Assembly: GCF_900129055.1 (NCBI RefSeq)
Contig: NZ_FQUZ01000003.1
Span: 1-64,000 of the forward strand
Direction: 5' to 3'
Source: Lampropedia hyalina DSM 16112
Lineage (GTDB): Bacteria; Pseudomonadota; Gammaproteobacteria; Burkholderiales; Burkholderiaceae_C
Length of the DNA: 64,000 bases
The notes under the pieces are model-generated. The model searched no databases, was not told the DNA's origin, and worked only from the letters and a program-made list of their open reading frames with translations. Below, one piece after another: positions 1 through 6,654 of this stretch. Each line of letters starts with the position of its first letter. Within the stretch, counting starts at the first letter, position 1. Position numbers and translations under genes: made by a program.

Positions 1-344
1 AGGGCAGCCAATACACCAGCTTGGCGTTTGGCCAGCGTTGCAAAGAAATGAAGGTAACGCCCTCCATGGGGACGGTGGGTGATGCCTACGACAACGCCAT
101 GGCTGAGAGCTTTTTTGCGAGTCTGGAATGTGAGTTGATTGACAGGAGAAGTTGGCCAACAAAGGCAGGAGCCAAGCGCGACATCTTTAGCTGGATCGAG
201 GGCTGGTACAACCCGCACCGGCTGCATTCAGGCATCGGTTACCTGTCGCCTGTAGAGTTTGAAAAAAGGAGGAAAGGCAGCAAGAAATCTGTTTCCAAAC
301 CAACGCCAGAAATGGCCGATCCAGTGTTCTATACCCTCCGGTAA
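1..344 (+). CDS. IS3-family transposase, C-terminal part (cut by window edge)
   Basis: This is the C-terminal end of an rve/DDE integrase-type transposase as found in IS3-family elements. The frame is already open at base 3 (GSQYTSLAFGQRC), so the gene begins outside the window. The segment DAYDNAMAESFF carries the last catalytic glutamate of the DDE triad, and WYNPHRLHSGIGYLSP followed by VEFEKR is the usual IS3 C-terminus. The reading frame stops normally at 342-344, so this part looks intact. Family assignment is firm; the subgroup cannot be told from the fragment. Confidence 0.9.
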   Translation, partial: GSQYTSLAFGQRCKEMKVTPSMGTVGDAYDNAMAESFFASLECELIDRRSWPTKAGAKRDIFSWIEGWYNPHRLHSGIGYLSPVEFEKRRKGSKKSVSKPTPEMADPVFYTLR

Positions 345-359
345 TGTGGGGGAACTTCA
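345..359. mobile_element. possible right terminus of the IS3 element
   Basis: The 15 bases after the transposase stop end in TTCA, and IS3-family elements usually end in CA close behind orfB. The left end lies outside the window, so the inverted repeat and target duplication cannot be tested. If the boundary is at 359, the stop codon of the adjacent minus-strand lipoprotein (357-359) belongs to the IS. Confidence 0.35.
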
Positions 360-638
360 TATTGCCTTGAAAAGGTATTTGTCTATTTCCTGCTGTAAGG
401 CAGCGGGTGGGATTTTGGGTGGATTATTGATGCAGATTAATCTGTTTTCACCCATGATGGGGCCATTCAGTCTGACCCGTTTTCCACCATCGCCCGTGGC
501 AGCATCCAGAATATCCAGCAGCTCTTCACCTCCGCATCCGGCTATCGAGAGTGATAGCGGTATGGACAATGAAACGATGGTCAATCTTTGGGCCATGCGT
601 ATTTTTCGTTGCTGGCTTCTTTGTGTGTGGATATTCAT
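357..638 (-). CDS. small putative lipoprotein, possibly truncated by the IS
   Basis: A 93-residue protein with a basic N-terminus, a hydrophobic stretch and a lipobox (SLSIAGC, Cys near residue 35), so it is probably an exported lipoprotein. The mature part is about 58 residues and matches no family I recognise. A start at MAQRLTIV (residue 15, base 596) gives a more normal signal peptide and may be the true start. It lies 63 bp downstream of another lipoprotein on the same strand, suggesting an operon. Its stop codon falls in what may be the end of the IS3 element, so the original C-terminus may have been lost. Confidence 0.55.
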   Translation of the reverse strand: MNIHTQRSQQRKIRMAQRLTIVSLSIPLSLSIAGCGGEELLDILDAATGDGGKRVRLNGPIMGENRLICINNPPKIPPAALQQEIDKYLFKAI

Positions 639-701
639 TGCAGCTCCTTGTCTCTGAAAAATGTCAGTATTGAAACTTTTGAGTGAGCGGGTGGGTATCT
701 T

Positions 702-1529
702 TCATGAATCCCAGCATTTGTCCAGCAAACTTGCAATGGTTCTGCTGTTCAGGCTACCCCAGCGATTGATGATGTAGACGCACACTGCCCCGTGGTGTAT
801 GCCCTCACATGAAAAATCCAGATTCAATGTATTGCTGTTCACTTTATCGATGCTGACCGAATTGCCGTAGCCATCGGTTTGATTGGCTGTGGTAGCGGCT
901 TCTGCGGCGGCTTGATTGTGGGATTGCGCCTGGCCAAGCAACGCTTCAAAGGCCTGCTGTTTGTTGGAGGTATGCTGTTTGACCGTTGAGATGGATTCAG
1001 CGACCGAGGAAGACAGTATGAGTGAGCGGATAAGGTGTACTTCCGCAGCCGTGTAGGCAGGCAAATGTGGTGCTAAAAATGCCAGATCACCTTTGCAACT
1101 TGCCCCATGCAGCAGTTGGCTATTCAACGCAATTTCGGTGTCGGACGCAGCAATGTTGCTCTTGCTACTGTTGCCATGGCTGGTGGCACTGGAATGGGGT
1201 GAGACAGGGTCTGGCTTCGTCAGCAGACGCTGCATGTTTTGCATCTGGTATGTGTTGATAGAGCCGGGCTGTCCTTGCTGGCTGGCCACAGTCAGTACGT
1301 CCGACCACATTTGTGCCGATTCATCAACCTCCATGGTTCCGCCCAGGGTAACTATATCCGTGACGGCCCCAAGAAACACCCCCATCGTGCCAGTCCATAC
1401 CCCAGAGAGGACATTGCCTTGGGAGAATTCCTCTCCTGCACTCTCCAGTGCCGACATGGTCGTGCAGCCACTGATGCAGACAGATAGCGTTGCTATTGAT
1501 AAAACGAGTCTTCGCATGGTGCTTCTCAT
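702..1529 (-). CDS. putative lipoprotein of unknown function
   Basis: A 275-residue protein with a signal peptide and lipobox (SVCISGC, Cys near residue 22). The mature part begins with a Gly/Val-rich segment (VLSGVWTGTMGVFLGAV) that may be membrane-associated, followed by a Ser/Thr/Asn-rich linker and an Ala/Gln-rich helical region. Starts at 1529 or 1517 (MRRLVLSI) are both possible. No family was recognised. Base composition is lower in GC than the catabolic genes to the right, in keeping with an accessory segment beside an IS. It is divergent from the XRE regulator at 1623. Confidence 0.6.
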   Translation of the reverse strand: MRSTMRRLVLSIATLSVCISGCTTMSALESAGEEFSQGNVLSGVWTGTMGVFLGAVTDIVTLGGTMEVDESAQMWSDVLTVASQQGQPGSINTYQMQNMQRLLTKPDPVSPHSSATSHGNSSKSNIAASDTEIALNSQLLHGASCKGDLAFLAPHLPAYTAAEVHLIRSLILSSSVAESISTVKQHTSNKQQAFEALLGQAQSHNQAAAEAATTANQTDGYGNSVSIDKVNSNTLNLDFSCEGIHHGAVCVYIINRWGSLNSRTIASLLDKCWDS

Positions 1530-1622
1530 AGAGTGAATTCAATCGGATAAAAGCTAAGTAATCCTTAGCATATCGTAAATTCAAATCTAAGAGTATCTTG
1601 GCCTTTGCATGGAAGGCTGGAT

Positions 1623-1949
1623 ATGGACTTGCTGGCGAAGCGGCTCAAGGAAGCCCGTAAAGGGGCTGGTTTGTCGCAGGAAAAGCTGGGGGTGTTGGCG
1701 GGTATCGATGAAATGTCGGCCAGTGCGCGGATGAATCAGTACGAGCGTGGCAAGCATTCGCCCGATTTCGGCACGGTGCGCCGGATTGCTGCCGTATTGA
1801 ATGTGCCCACCGCCTATTTCTATGCCGAAACAGACGATCTGGCAGATTTGCTGCTGAAGTTCCATCGACTCTCCAGCGGGGAGCGTGAGCAGCTCATGTC
1901 CTGCCTGGATGGGCTGGCGGGTGTTGTGTGCAAGGCAGAAGGCGGCTGA
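1623..1949 (+). CDS. XRE-family HTH transcriptional regulator
   Basis: A 108-residue DNA-binding protein with one N-terminal helix-turn-helix of the Cro/CI type (RLKEARKGAGLSQEKLGVLA, then the recognition region ASARMNQYERGKHSP) and the DFGTVRRIAAVLNVP continuation typical of the family. The rest is a short helical tail (LADLLLKFHRLSSGEREQL). I chose the ATG at 1623 because GGAAGG at 1611-1616 is a well-spaced ribosome binding site; an upstream ATG at 1605 lacks one. Such stand-alone regulators often belong to prophage or mobile DNA. Its target is unknown; the divergent lipoprotein is one candidate. Confidence 0.82.
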   Translation: MDLLAKRLKEARKGAGLSQEKLGVLAGIDEMSASARMNQYERGKHSPDFGTVRRIAAVLNVPTAYFYAETDDLADLLLKFHRLSSGEREQLMSCLDGLAGVVCKAEGG

Positions 1950-2002
1950 GAGTTTCTGATTGTTCCCACGCAGGAGCGTAGAAACGATCCAATACGCAAT
2001 GC

Positions 2003-3445
2003 TCAATACACGTCGCGCAGGTAACGACCGGTGTCGGTGAGGGTTTGCAGTGTGCCGGGGCCGAGCAGGTTCTCCAGTGTGGTGTGTACGCCTTGGGCCA
2101 TGGGCTGGCGTGAGCCGCAGAGGTACAGGGTGGCCTGCTGGTGCAGCAACAGTTCCTGCAATGGCTGGGCCAGGGGTGGGAGCAGTTCTTGCACATGACG
2201 CGCGCTGTGTGGCAGGGCATCGGGATCGCAGGAGTAGGCGCGTTCCAGCCGGTGCAGCACGCCCTGTTGCCGCCAGTGGTGCAGGCAGGCATCGAAGTGG
2301 GCATCGTGGCGGGGGCTGCGTTCGCCGTAGAGCAGCCACAGCGGGCCGATGGTCTGCCCTTGTGCGTGGCATGCGGCGCGGTGGCGTATCTGCGCCAGCA
2401 GTCCGGCCAGACCGGTGCCGCTGCCGATGAGGATGAGTGGCTTATCGATGGCAGGCGGGTGGAACAGTGGGTTGTGGCGCAGGTTCAGGTGCAGGGTTTG
2501 GCCGGGCTGGAGCTGGTGCAGCAGCCAGTGTGAGCCGATGCCGGGGCTGCCGTCGCTGCGCAGTTGCTGGCGCACCAGCAGTTCCAGATGGCCGCTGGCG
2601 GGCAGGGAGGCAATCGTGTAGTCGCGCCAGAGGCTGTGAGCGGCCCGATCGGCCGATGGAATTTCCAGCGTGGCCACATCTCCGGCCTGCCAGTGGGGCA
2701 GGGAATGCAGTGGCTCCAGCACGAGGCGGGCCAGGGGTGCACCGGGGCTGCCGGGGTTGAGAATCTGCCGCTGGGCCAGTCGCCAGGGCTGGGGCGTGGC
2801 TGCCTGCACCGGGGTGGCCGTGGCGGTGGATGCGGTATGGCCGGGGGCCATGAGCTGGTCGATGCAGGCTTGCCACTGGGCGAGTGCGTCGGGGTGGGCG
2901 TTGTCCAGTTCCATGCGCGGGGCATCGGGGTGTGCGCCGCTGCGTTGCAGCCAGTCATCGACGGCGCGGCCAAAGCCGCAGTAGCGGGCATAGCGGCTGT
3001 CGCCCAGGGCCAGCAGGCGATAGTGCAGGTGCGGCAGGCCGATGGCGGCATCGGGTGCGGCCATGCAGCGGCGGATGAAGGCGGCGGCGTTGTCGGGTGC
3101 GTCGCCTTCGCCGGTGGTGCTGATGAGGAACAGGGCATGGCGCACGCCTTGCAGGGTGCCGGCCTGTACCTGCCCGAGGGGCAGGCACTGGGGCTGCCAG
3201 CCCTGTGCGCTCAGTTGCCCGGCGTGTTGCTGGGCGAGTTGTGCCGCAAAACCGCTTTGGCTGGCGAAGGCGATCAGCAGCGCAGGGTGTGCATTGGCGG
3301 GGGCATCGGTGGCTTGAAGGTGACGGCGGGCATGGCGGCGTTGCCGCCACAGGGTGGCGGCCAGCAGCACCAGCCATGCCAGTAACAGCAGCAGTGCAGC
3401 CCACTGGCGCAGCGGGTCGGGGTGCAGGTGCTGCCACGGGTTCAT
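2003..3445 (-). CDS. membrane-anchored diflavin reductase (sulfite-reductase-flavoprotein-like)
   Basis: A 480-residue NADPH-dependent flavoprotein of the CysJ/cytochrome P450 reductase type. One N-terminal membrane helix (about residues 13-32) anchors it. A flavodoxin domain follows (ALLIAFASQSGFAAQL, then FLISTTGEGDAPDN and LALGDSRYARYCGFG), and then an FAD/NADP domain (PLILIGSGTGLAGLLAQ, LLYGERSPRHD, LYLCGSRQPMAQGV) ending in GRYLRDVY, very like the CysJ C-terminus. No hemoprotein partner is present. Its start overlaps the apbE stop by four bases (ATGA), so the two are translationally coupled. Inferred role: passing electrons from NADPH to the PepSY/DUF2271 partners for ferric reduction linked to the TonB receptor. 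Confidence 0.87.
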   Translation of the reverse strand: MNPWQHLHPDPLRQWAALLLLLAWLVLLAATLWRQRRHARRHLQATDAPANAHPALLIAFASQSGFAAQLAQQHAGQLSAQGWQPQCLPLGQVQAGTLQGVRHALFLISTTGEGDAPDNAAAFIRRCMAAPDAAIGLPHLHYRLLALGDSRYARYCGFGRAVDDWLQRSGAHPDAPRMELDNAHPDALAQWQACIDQLMAPGHTASTATATPVQAATPQPWRLAQRQILNPGSPGAPLARLVLEPLHSLPHWQAGDVATLEIPSADRAAHSLWRDYTIASLPASGHLELLVRQQLRSDGSPGIGSHWLLHQLQPGQTLHLNLRHNPLFHPPAIDKPLILIGSGTGLAGLLAQIRHRAACHAQGQTIGPLWLLYGERSPRHDAHFDACLHHWRQQGVLHRLERAYSCDPDALPHSARHVQELLPPLAQPLQELLLHQQATLYLCGSRQPMAQGVHTTLENLLGPGTLQTLTDTGRYLRDVY

Positions 3446-4497
3446 GGTGTGTCGTCCAGCATGGCGGCCAGGCGCGGGCTGAGGTGTTCGTGCAAGGGCT
3501 GGTCGGGTGCGCCATTGGCGGGGCGCAGCAGCAGCCGGGCGGCGAGTTGCTGCTGGGTGGCGGTGTGCAGGGCCTGTGCCGGGTTGCGGCCTGCCAGTAC
3601 GGTGAGAGCGGTGGCCCAGGCATCGGCCAGCATGGCACTGGGGTGCAGCACGCTGACAGCGGCCACGCCCTGCACGGGCTGGCCGTTGTGGCCATCGAGG
3701 GTGTGGGCGTAGCGTGTGCCCGCGTGTTCCAGGTAGCGGCGGGTGTCGCCAGAGGTGGCGATGGCCATGTCGCACAGGGCCACGAGCGAACGCGGGCCGG
3801 GATCGCCCGCAATGGCTTCCAGTTCCACCCACCAGGGCTGGCGGTCGGGCTTGAGGCCGACGGCCTTGGCTTCGCCACCGAGTTCGATGAGGTGACAGGT
3901 CACCCCTTCGCGGCACAGGCGCGACGAGATTTGATCGACGCACCAGCCTTTGGCTATGCCGTTGAGGTCGAGCAGCAGGCTGCCGGGTTGGGTGATGCAA
4001 TGCCGCTGGGCATCGGTATGGCCTTGCAGCCGTTGCCAGCCGCTGGGGTGCAGGGCGGTGCGGATGTCTGCGGGCGTGGGCGGTGCAGCGGGTGCGCCGC
4101 GCGGGCCGAAGCCCCATAGTGCGGTGAGTGCGCCCAGCGTGCAATCGACCGCGCCATCGGTGGTGGCGGCCAGCGACAGGCTGTGTTGCAGCACGGCGAA
4201 GCCGTCCGGCGAGAAAGGCACGGCTTCGCCCGCGCGGGCGGTGTTGAAGCGGGTGATTTCGCTGTGTTCCGACCAGAGGCTGAAGCGGGCGACGGCACGC
4301 TCGGTTTCCTGCCGGATGCAGGCGCGCAGCCATTCGCTGCCCAGGTGGGCGGGGACGAAGGCGTGCAGGCTCCAGTCCGTGCCCAGGGCACTGCCTTGCA
4401 GGTGGTGCGGGTGCAATGGCAAGGGCGCGACCGGTGGTGTGCGCCACTGGCGGGCGAGTTCTTCCAGCGGAGGGATGAATACGCGGTTGGGGGCCAT
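3442..4497 (-). CDS. apbE: ApbE-type FAD:protein FMN transferase
   Basis: A 351-residue member of the ApbE family, which attaches FMN covalently to Thr/Ser of target proteins in or facing the periplasm. Family landmarks are clear: FSLWSEHSEITRFN, GALTALWGFGP, LLLDLNGIAKGWCVDQI, LIELGGEAKAVG, MAIATSGDTRRYLE, YAHTLDGHNGQPV and LADAWATALTVLAG. No strong signal peptide is evident. It lies 10 bp after the PepSY gene and overlaps the reductase. The DUF2271 protein two genes upstream carries a motif of the type ApbE modifies (DGISGAT), making it the natural substrate. Confidence 0.92.
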   Translation of the reverse strand: MAPNRVFIPPLEELARQWRTPPVAPLPLHPHHLQGSALGTDWSLHAFVPAHLGSEWLRACIRQETERAVARFSLWSEHSEITRFNTARAGEAVPFSPDGFAVLQHSLSLAATTDGAVDCTLGALTALWGFGPRGAPAAPPTPADIRTALHPSGWQRLQGHTDAQRHCITQPGSLLLDLNGIAKGWCVDQISSRLCREGVTCHLIELGGEAKAVGLKPDRQPWWVELEAIAGDPGPRSLVALCDMAIATSGDTRRYLEHAGTRYAHTLDGHNGQPVQGVAAVSVLHPSAMLADAWATALTVLAGRNPAQALHTATQQQLAARLLLRPANGAPDQPLHEHLSPRLAAMLDDTP

Positions 4498-4507
4498 GGG
4501 CGGGTTT

Positions 4508-5119
4508 TCAGTGAATCAGCAGCAGTGCGATCAGCACCGGCATCAGCAGCCCCAGGCCGGTGATGGGCCAGGTGGAAGGACGGCCCTTGCCGTGCAGCCA
4601 CAGCAGGGCCAGCCCGGTGAGCGAGAAGACGATGCAGGCAATGGCCAGCGCATCGACGAACCAGAACCAGACGCTGCCGGCGTTGCGCCCCTTGTGCAGG
4701 TCGTTGAGGTAGGCAATCGCGCCCCGGTGGGTTTGCTGGTAGTGGATGTCGCCGCTGTGGCGGTCGATGCTGAGCGAGGCATCCGCGCCCGGAGTGGCCA
4801 GGCGCAGGTAGATTTCGTCGGGGCTGAATTCGGCCAGTCGGTGGGCAATGTCCAGCGCAAGCTGCTGGCGCACCCAGCGCGGCAGCTCGCCGGTCAGCGG
4901 GGCTTCTCCATCGGTGGGCAGGTCGGTGAGCTGGGCTTGCAGTGCAGGCGGCAGTTGGCCTTGCCGCTCGCTGGTGGTGGGCGGGCTGGTGAACAGGCCT
5001 GCGTGTTGCAGGGTCAGACCGGTGGCGGCAAACAGCAAGATGCCGCTGAGGCTGAGTGCGGCAGATATCCAGTGCCAGGTGTGCAACTGGCGCAGCCAGA
5101 AGGCGCGGGTCGCGTTCAC
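4508..5119 (-). CDS. PepSY-domain inner-membrane protein
   Basis: A 203-residue protein of the PepSY-associated membrane helix group. Hydrophobic helices lie at about residues 14-36, 145-168 and 182-201, around a periplasmic loop of about 100 residues with PepSY-like sequence (EIYLRLATPGADASLSID, then HYQQTHRGAIAYLNDLHKGR). The start is taken as the GTG at 5119, because upstream sequence in frame does not resemble a membrane protein and the previous gene ends at 5131. In related clusters such proteins pass electrons across the membrane. Its place between DUF2271 and ApbE supports that role here. Confidence 0.82.
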   Translation of the reverse strand: MNATRAFWLRQLHTWHWISAALSLSGILLFAATGLTLQHAGLFTSPPTTSERQGQLPPALQAQLTDLPTDGEAPLTGELPRWVRQQLALDIAHRLAEFSPDEIYLRLATPGADASLSIDRHSGDIHYQQTHRGAIAYLNDLHKGRNAGSVWFWFVDALAIACIVFSLTGLALLWLHGKGRPSTWPITGLGLLMPVLIALLLIH

Positions 5120-5130
5120 GGCGCGAAAGG

Positions 5131-5739
5131 TCAGGGCTGGATGCGCACGGTGATCTGGGCCAGTTCGCTCTGGCCATCGGCACTGGCGGTGGCGGCGGTG
5201 CTGGCCGTGCCTGCCCAGGTGAAGGGCACGCGCAGCAGTTCGCGCCCGCCGTGCTCCCGCGCCACTTCCACGGCAATGTGGTACTGGCCGTGGGCGAGCT
5301 GGCGCAGCGTGGCATGGTCTGCGGCCAGGTGCAGGGTGTGGGTGCCGGGTGCGCGGGTCGCGCCGCTGATGCCGTCGGCGGGCAACTCCAGGGTCTGCCC
5401 GGCCTTGCGCCACCAGGTGCGCAGGTCGCGCAGCCAGCCTTTGCCCAGGTTGTCGCGCAGGCGGGTGTCGTACCAGACGGCCAGTGTGCTGACCACCTGC
5501 TGGCCTTCGGCTTGTTCGATCCAGGCGGCGAGGTAGGGGCGGTAGTAGGTGGCAGTCTGAATCTCCGGCAGGGTGATGTCCACCGCCAGCGAGGCACTCT
5601 GCGCCGGAATCGCCCAGGCTGCCAGCGTGGCGGCAATGACGACGCTGGCGCGCTGGGTCACGCTGCTGCCACAAGGGGCATCGGGCTGGTGGCGGAGGGT
5701 GCGGGAGGCGGGGTCGGCTGGGGTGGAATCAGGGCACAT
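5131..5739 (-). CDS. DUF2271 periplasmic protein with flavinylation motif
   Basis: A 202-residue exported protein. After a signal segment (VVIAATLAAWAIPAQSASLA) comes a DUF2271 domain (VVSTLAVWYDTR, WLRDLRTWW, then YHIAVEVAREHGGREL). Residues 122-128 read DGISGAT, matching the D-x-x-S/T-G-A-T/S motif at which ApbE enzymes attach FMN in NqrC and related proteins; Thr128 would be the acceptor. A GTG at 5661 is an alternative start giving a more usual signal peptide. It heads the PepSY-ApbE-reductase block. A periplasmic flavin carrier is inferred from motif and context. Confidence 0.8.
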   Translation of the reverse strand: MCPDSTPADPASRTLRHQPDAPCGSSVTQRASVVIAATLAAWAIPAQSASLAVDITLPEIQTATYYRPYLAAWIEQAEGQQVVSTLAVWYDTRLRDNLGKGWLRDLRTWWRKAGQTLELPADGISGATRAPGTHTLHLAADHATLRQLAHGQYHIAVEVAREHGGRELLRVPFTWAGTASTAATASADGQSELAQITVRIQP

Positions 5740-5837
5740 GGCAGTGGGCCGGGTTGCGGCAGAAAAAGCAGAAGGGAGAAGGGCAGGGCAGAAGCGGGTG
5801 ACTTGCGGCCCTGCCGGGAATCATGAGCAGGTTTTTA

Positions 5838-6034
5838 GAACGTGTTTACGATCGCAGGAACCTGCTGTCCAGTCCAGAAAAGTACCTGTCATTCCCGCGA
5901 ATGCGGGAATCCAGTGGCAAGGTATCCCATTGAGAACCAAGGTGTTATTTGGATACGTCGTCACTGGATTCCGGGTCAAGCCCGGAATGACGGTGCTGTT
6001 GGTACGGCATCGCCATGAAATCGTAAACAGGTTC
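5838..6034. repeat. 197-bp inverted-repeat element (MITE-like), copy 1
   Basis: The left end GAACGTGTTTACGAT (5838-5852) and the right end ATCGTAAACAGGTTC (6020-6034) are inverted repeats with one mismatch in 15. TTA flanks both sides (5835-5837 and 6035-6037), consistent with the TNA target duplication of some IS5-family groups. There is no open reading frame, so it looks like a non-autonomous element. Inside are two hairpins, CATTCCCGCGAATGCGGGAA and the GGGTCAAGCCC type, common in proteobacterial repeats. The copy at 40151-40347 has exactly the same length and lies inverted. Confidence 0.8.
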
Positions 6035-6610
6035 TTAGTTGGTCTTGCCGTCGTCAGCGTCGTTGCGGGCAGGGCGTTCGCGTGGTGGGTCGTCGCGCGA
6101 GATCACGCCGTCACCGTTGGTGTCGTGCTGGGCGAAGACACGTTCGCCCACGGCGCGGTCTTCTTCCAGTGTGTACTGGCCGTTGCGGTCACGGTCCACG
6201 ATGGCGAAGCGCACGCTGGCCTGCTTGACGGCCTGGGTGTAGAAGTCGTCGGGTTCCTTGCCATCGTCGAAGTATTGCTGCTTCAGGCGGGTTTCGTATT
6301 CGGCCACATATTCGGCCTCGCTCAGCCAGCCATCGCCGTTGGTGTCGCCGCGCTGAAAGCGTTGCAGCCGCACGGCATCCATTTCTGCGCGGGTGACGGT
6401 GCCATCGCGGTTGGCATCGTAGCTGCCGATGGTGGCCGTCAGGCCGTGCCCACCGGCCGGACGTGGGGGCGTGCCGGTGGTGGCTGCGGCGGGTGCCGAT
6501 GCGGCTGGCGTGGCGGCGGCAGTGGTGGGGTTGCTGGCGCAGGCGGCGCAGAGCAGGGCAGAGGCCGTGGCGGCCAGCAGCAGGGGAAGGCGCAGGGTGC
6601 TTGTTGTCAT
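6035..6610 (-). CDS. EF-hand calcium-binding lipoprotein
   Basis: A 191-residue exported protein with a lipobox (ALLCAAC, Cys near residue 22) and an Ala/Thr/Pro-rich linker. Four EF-hand-like loops can be seen: YDANRDGTVTRAEM, GDTNGDGWLSEAEY, VDRDRNGQYTLEED and HDTNGDGVISRDD. It probably binds calcium in the periplasm. It sits 44 bp downstream of the TonB receptor, but its link to iron uptake is not obvious. Its TAA stop (6035-6037) is also the TTA flank of the 197-bp repeat element. Confidence 0.85.
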   Translation of the reverse strand: MTTSTLRLPLLLAATASALLCAACASNPTTAAATPAASAPAAATTGTPPRPAGGHGLTATIGSYDANRDGTVTRAEMDAVRLQRFQRGDTNGDGWLSEAEYVAEYETRLKQQYFDDGKEPDDFYTQAVKQASVRFAIVDRDRNGQYTLEEDRAVGERVFAQHDTNGDGVISRDDPPRERPARNDADDGKTN

Positions 6611-6654
6611 GGAATGAAACCGTGTGGGTTGATGAAAAAATCGTGAACAGGTTC

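Noticed and set aside
2050-5826. Long open frames on the plus strand opposite the reductase, ApbE and PepSY genes
   Set aside because: They are Gly/Ala/Arg-rich antisense frames caused by high GC content, with no domain or ribosome binding site, and the minus-strand genes carry clear motifs.
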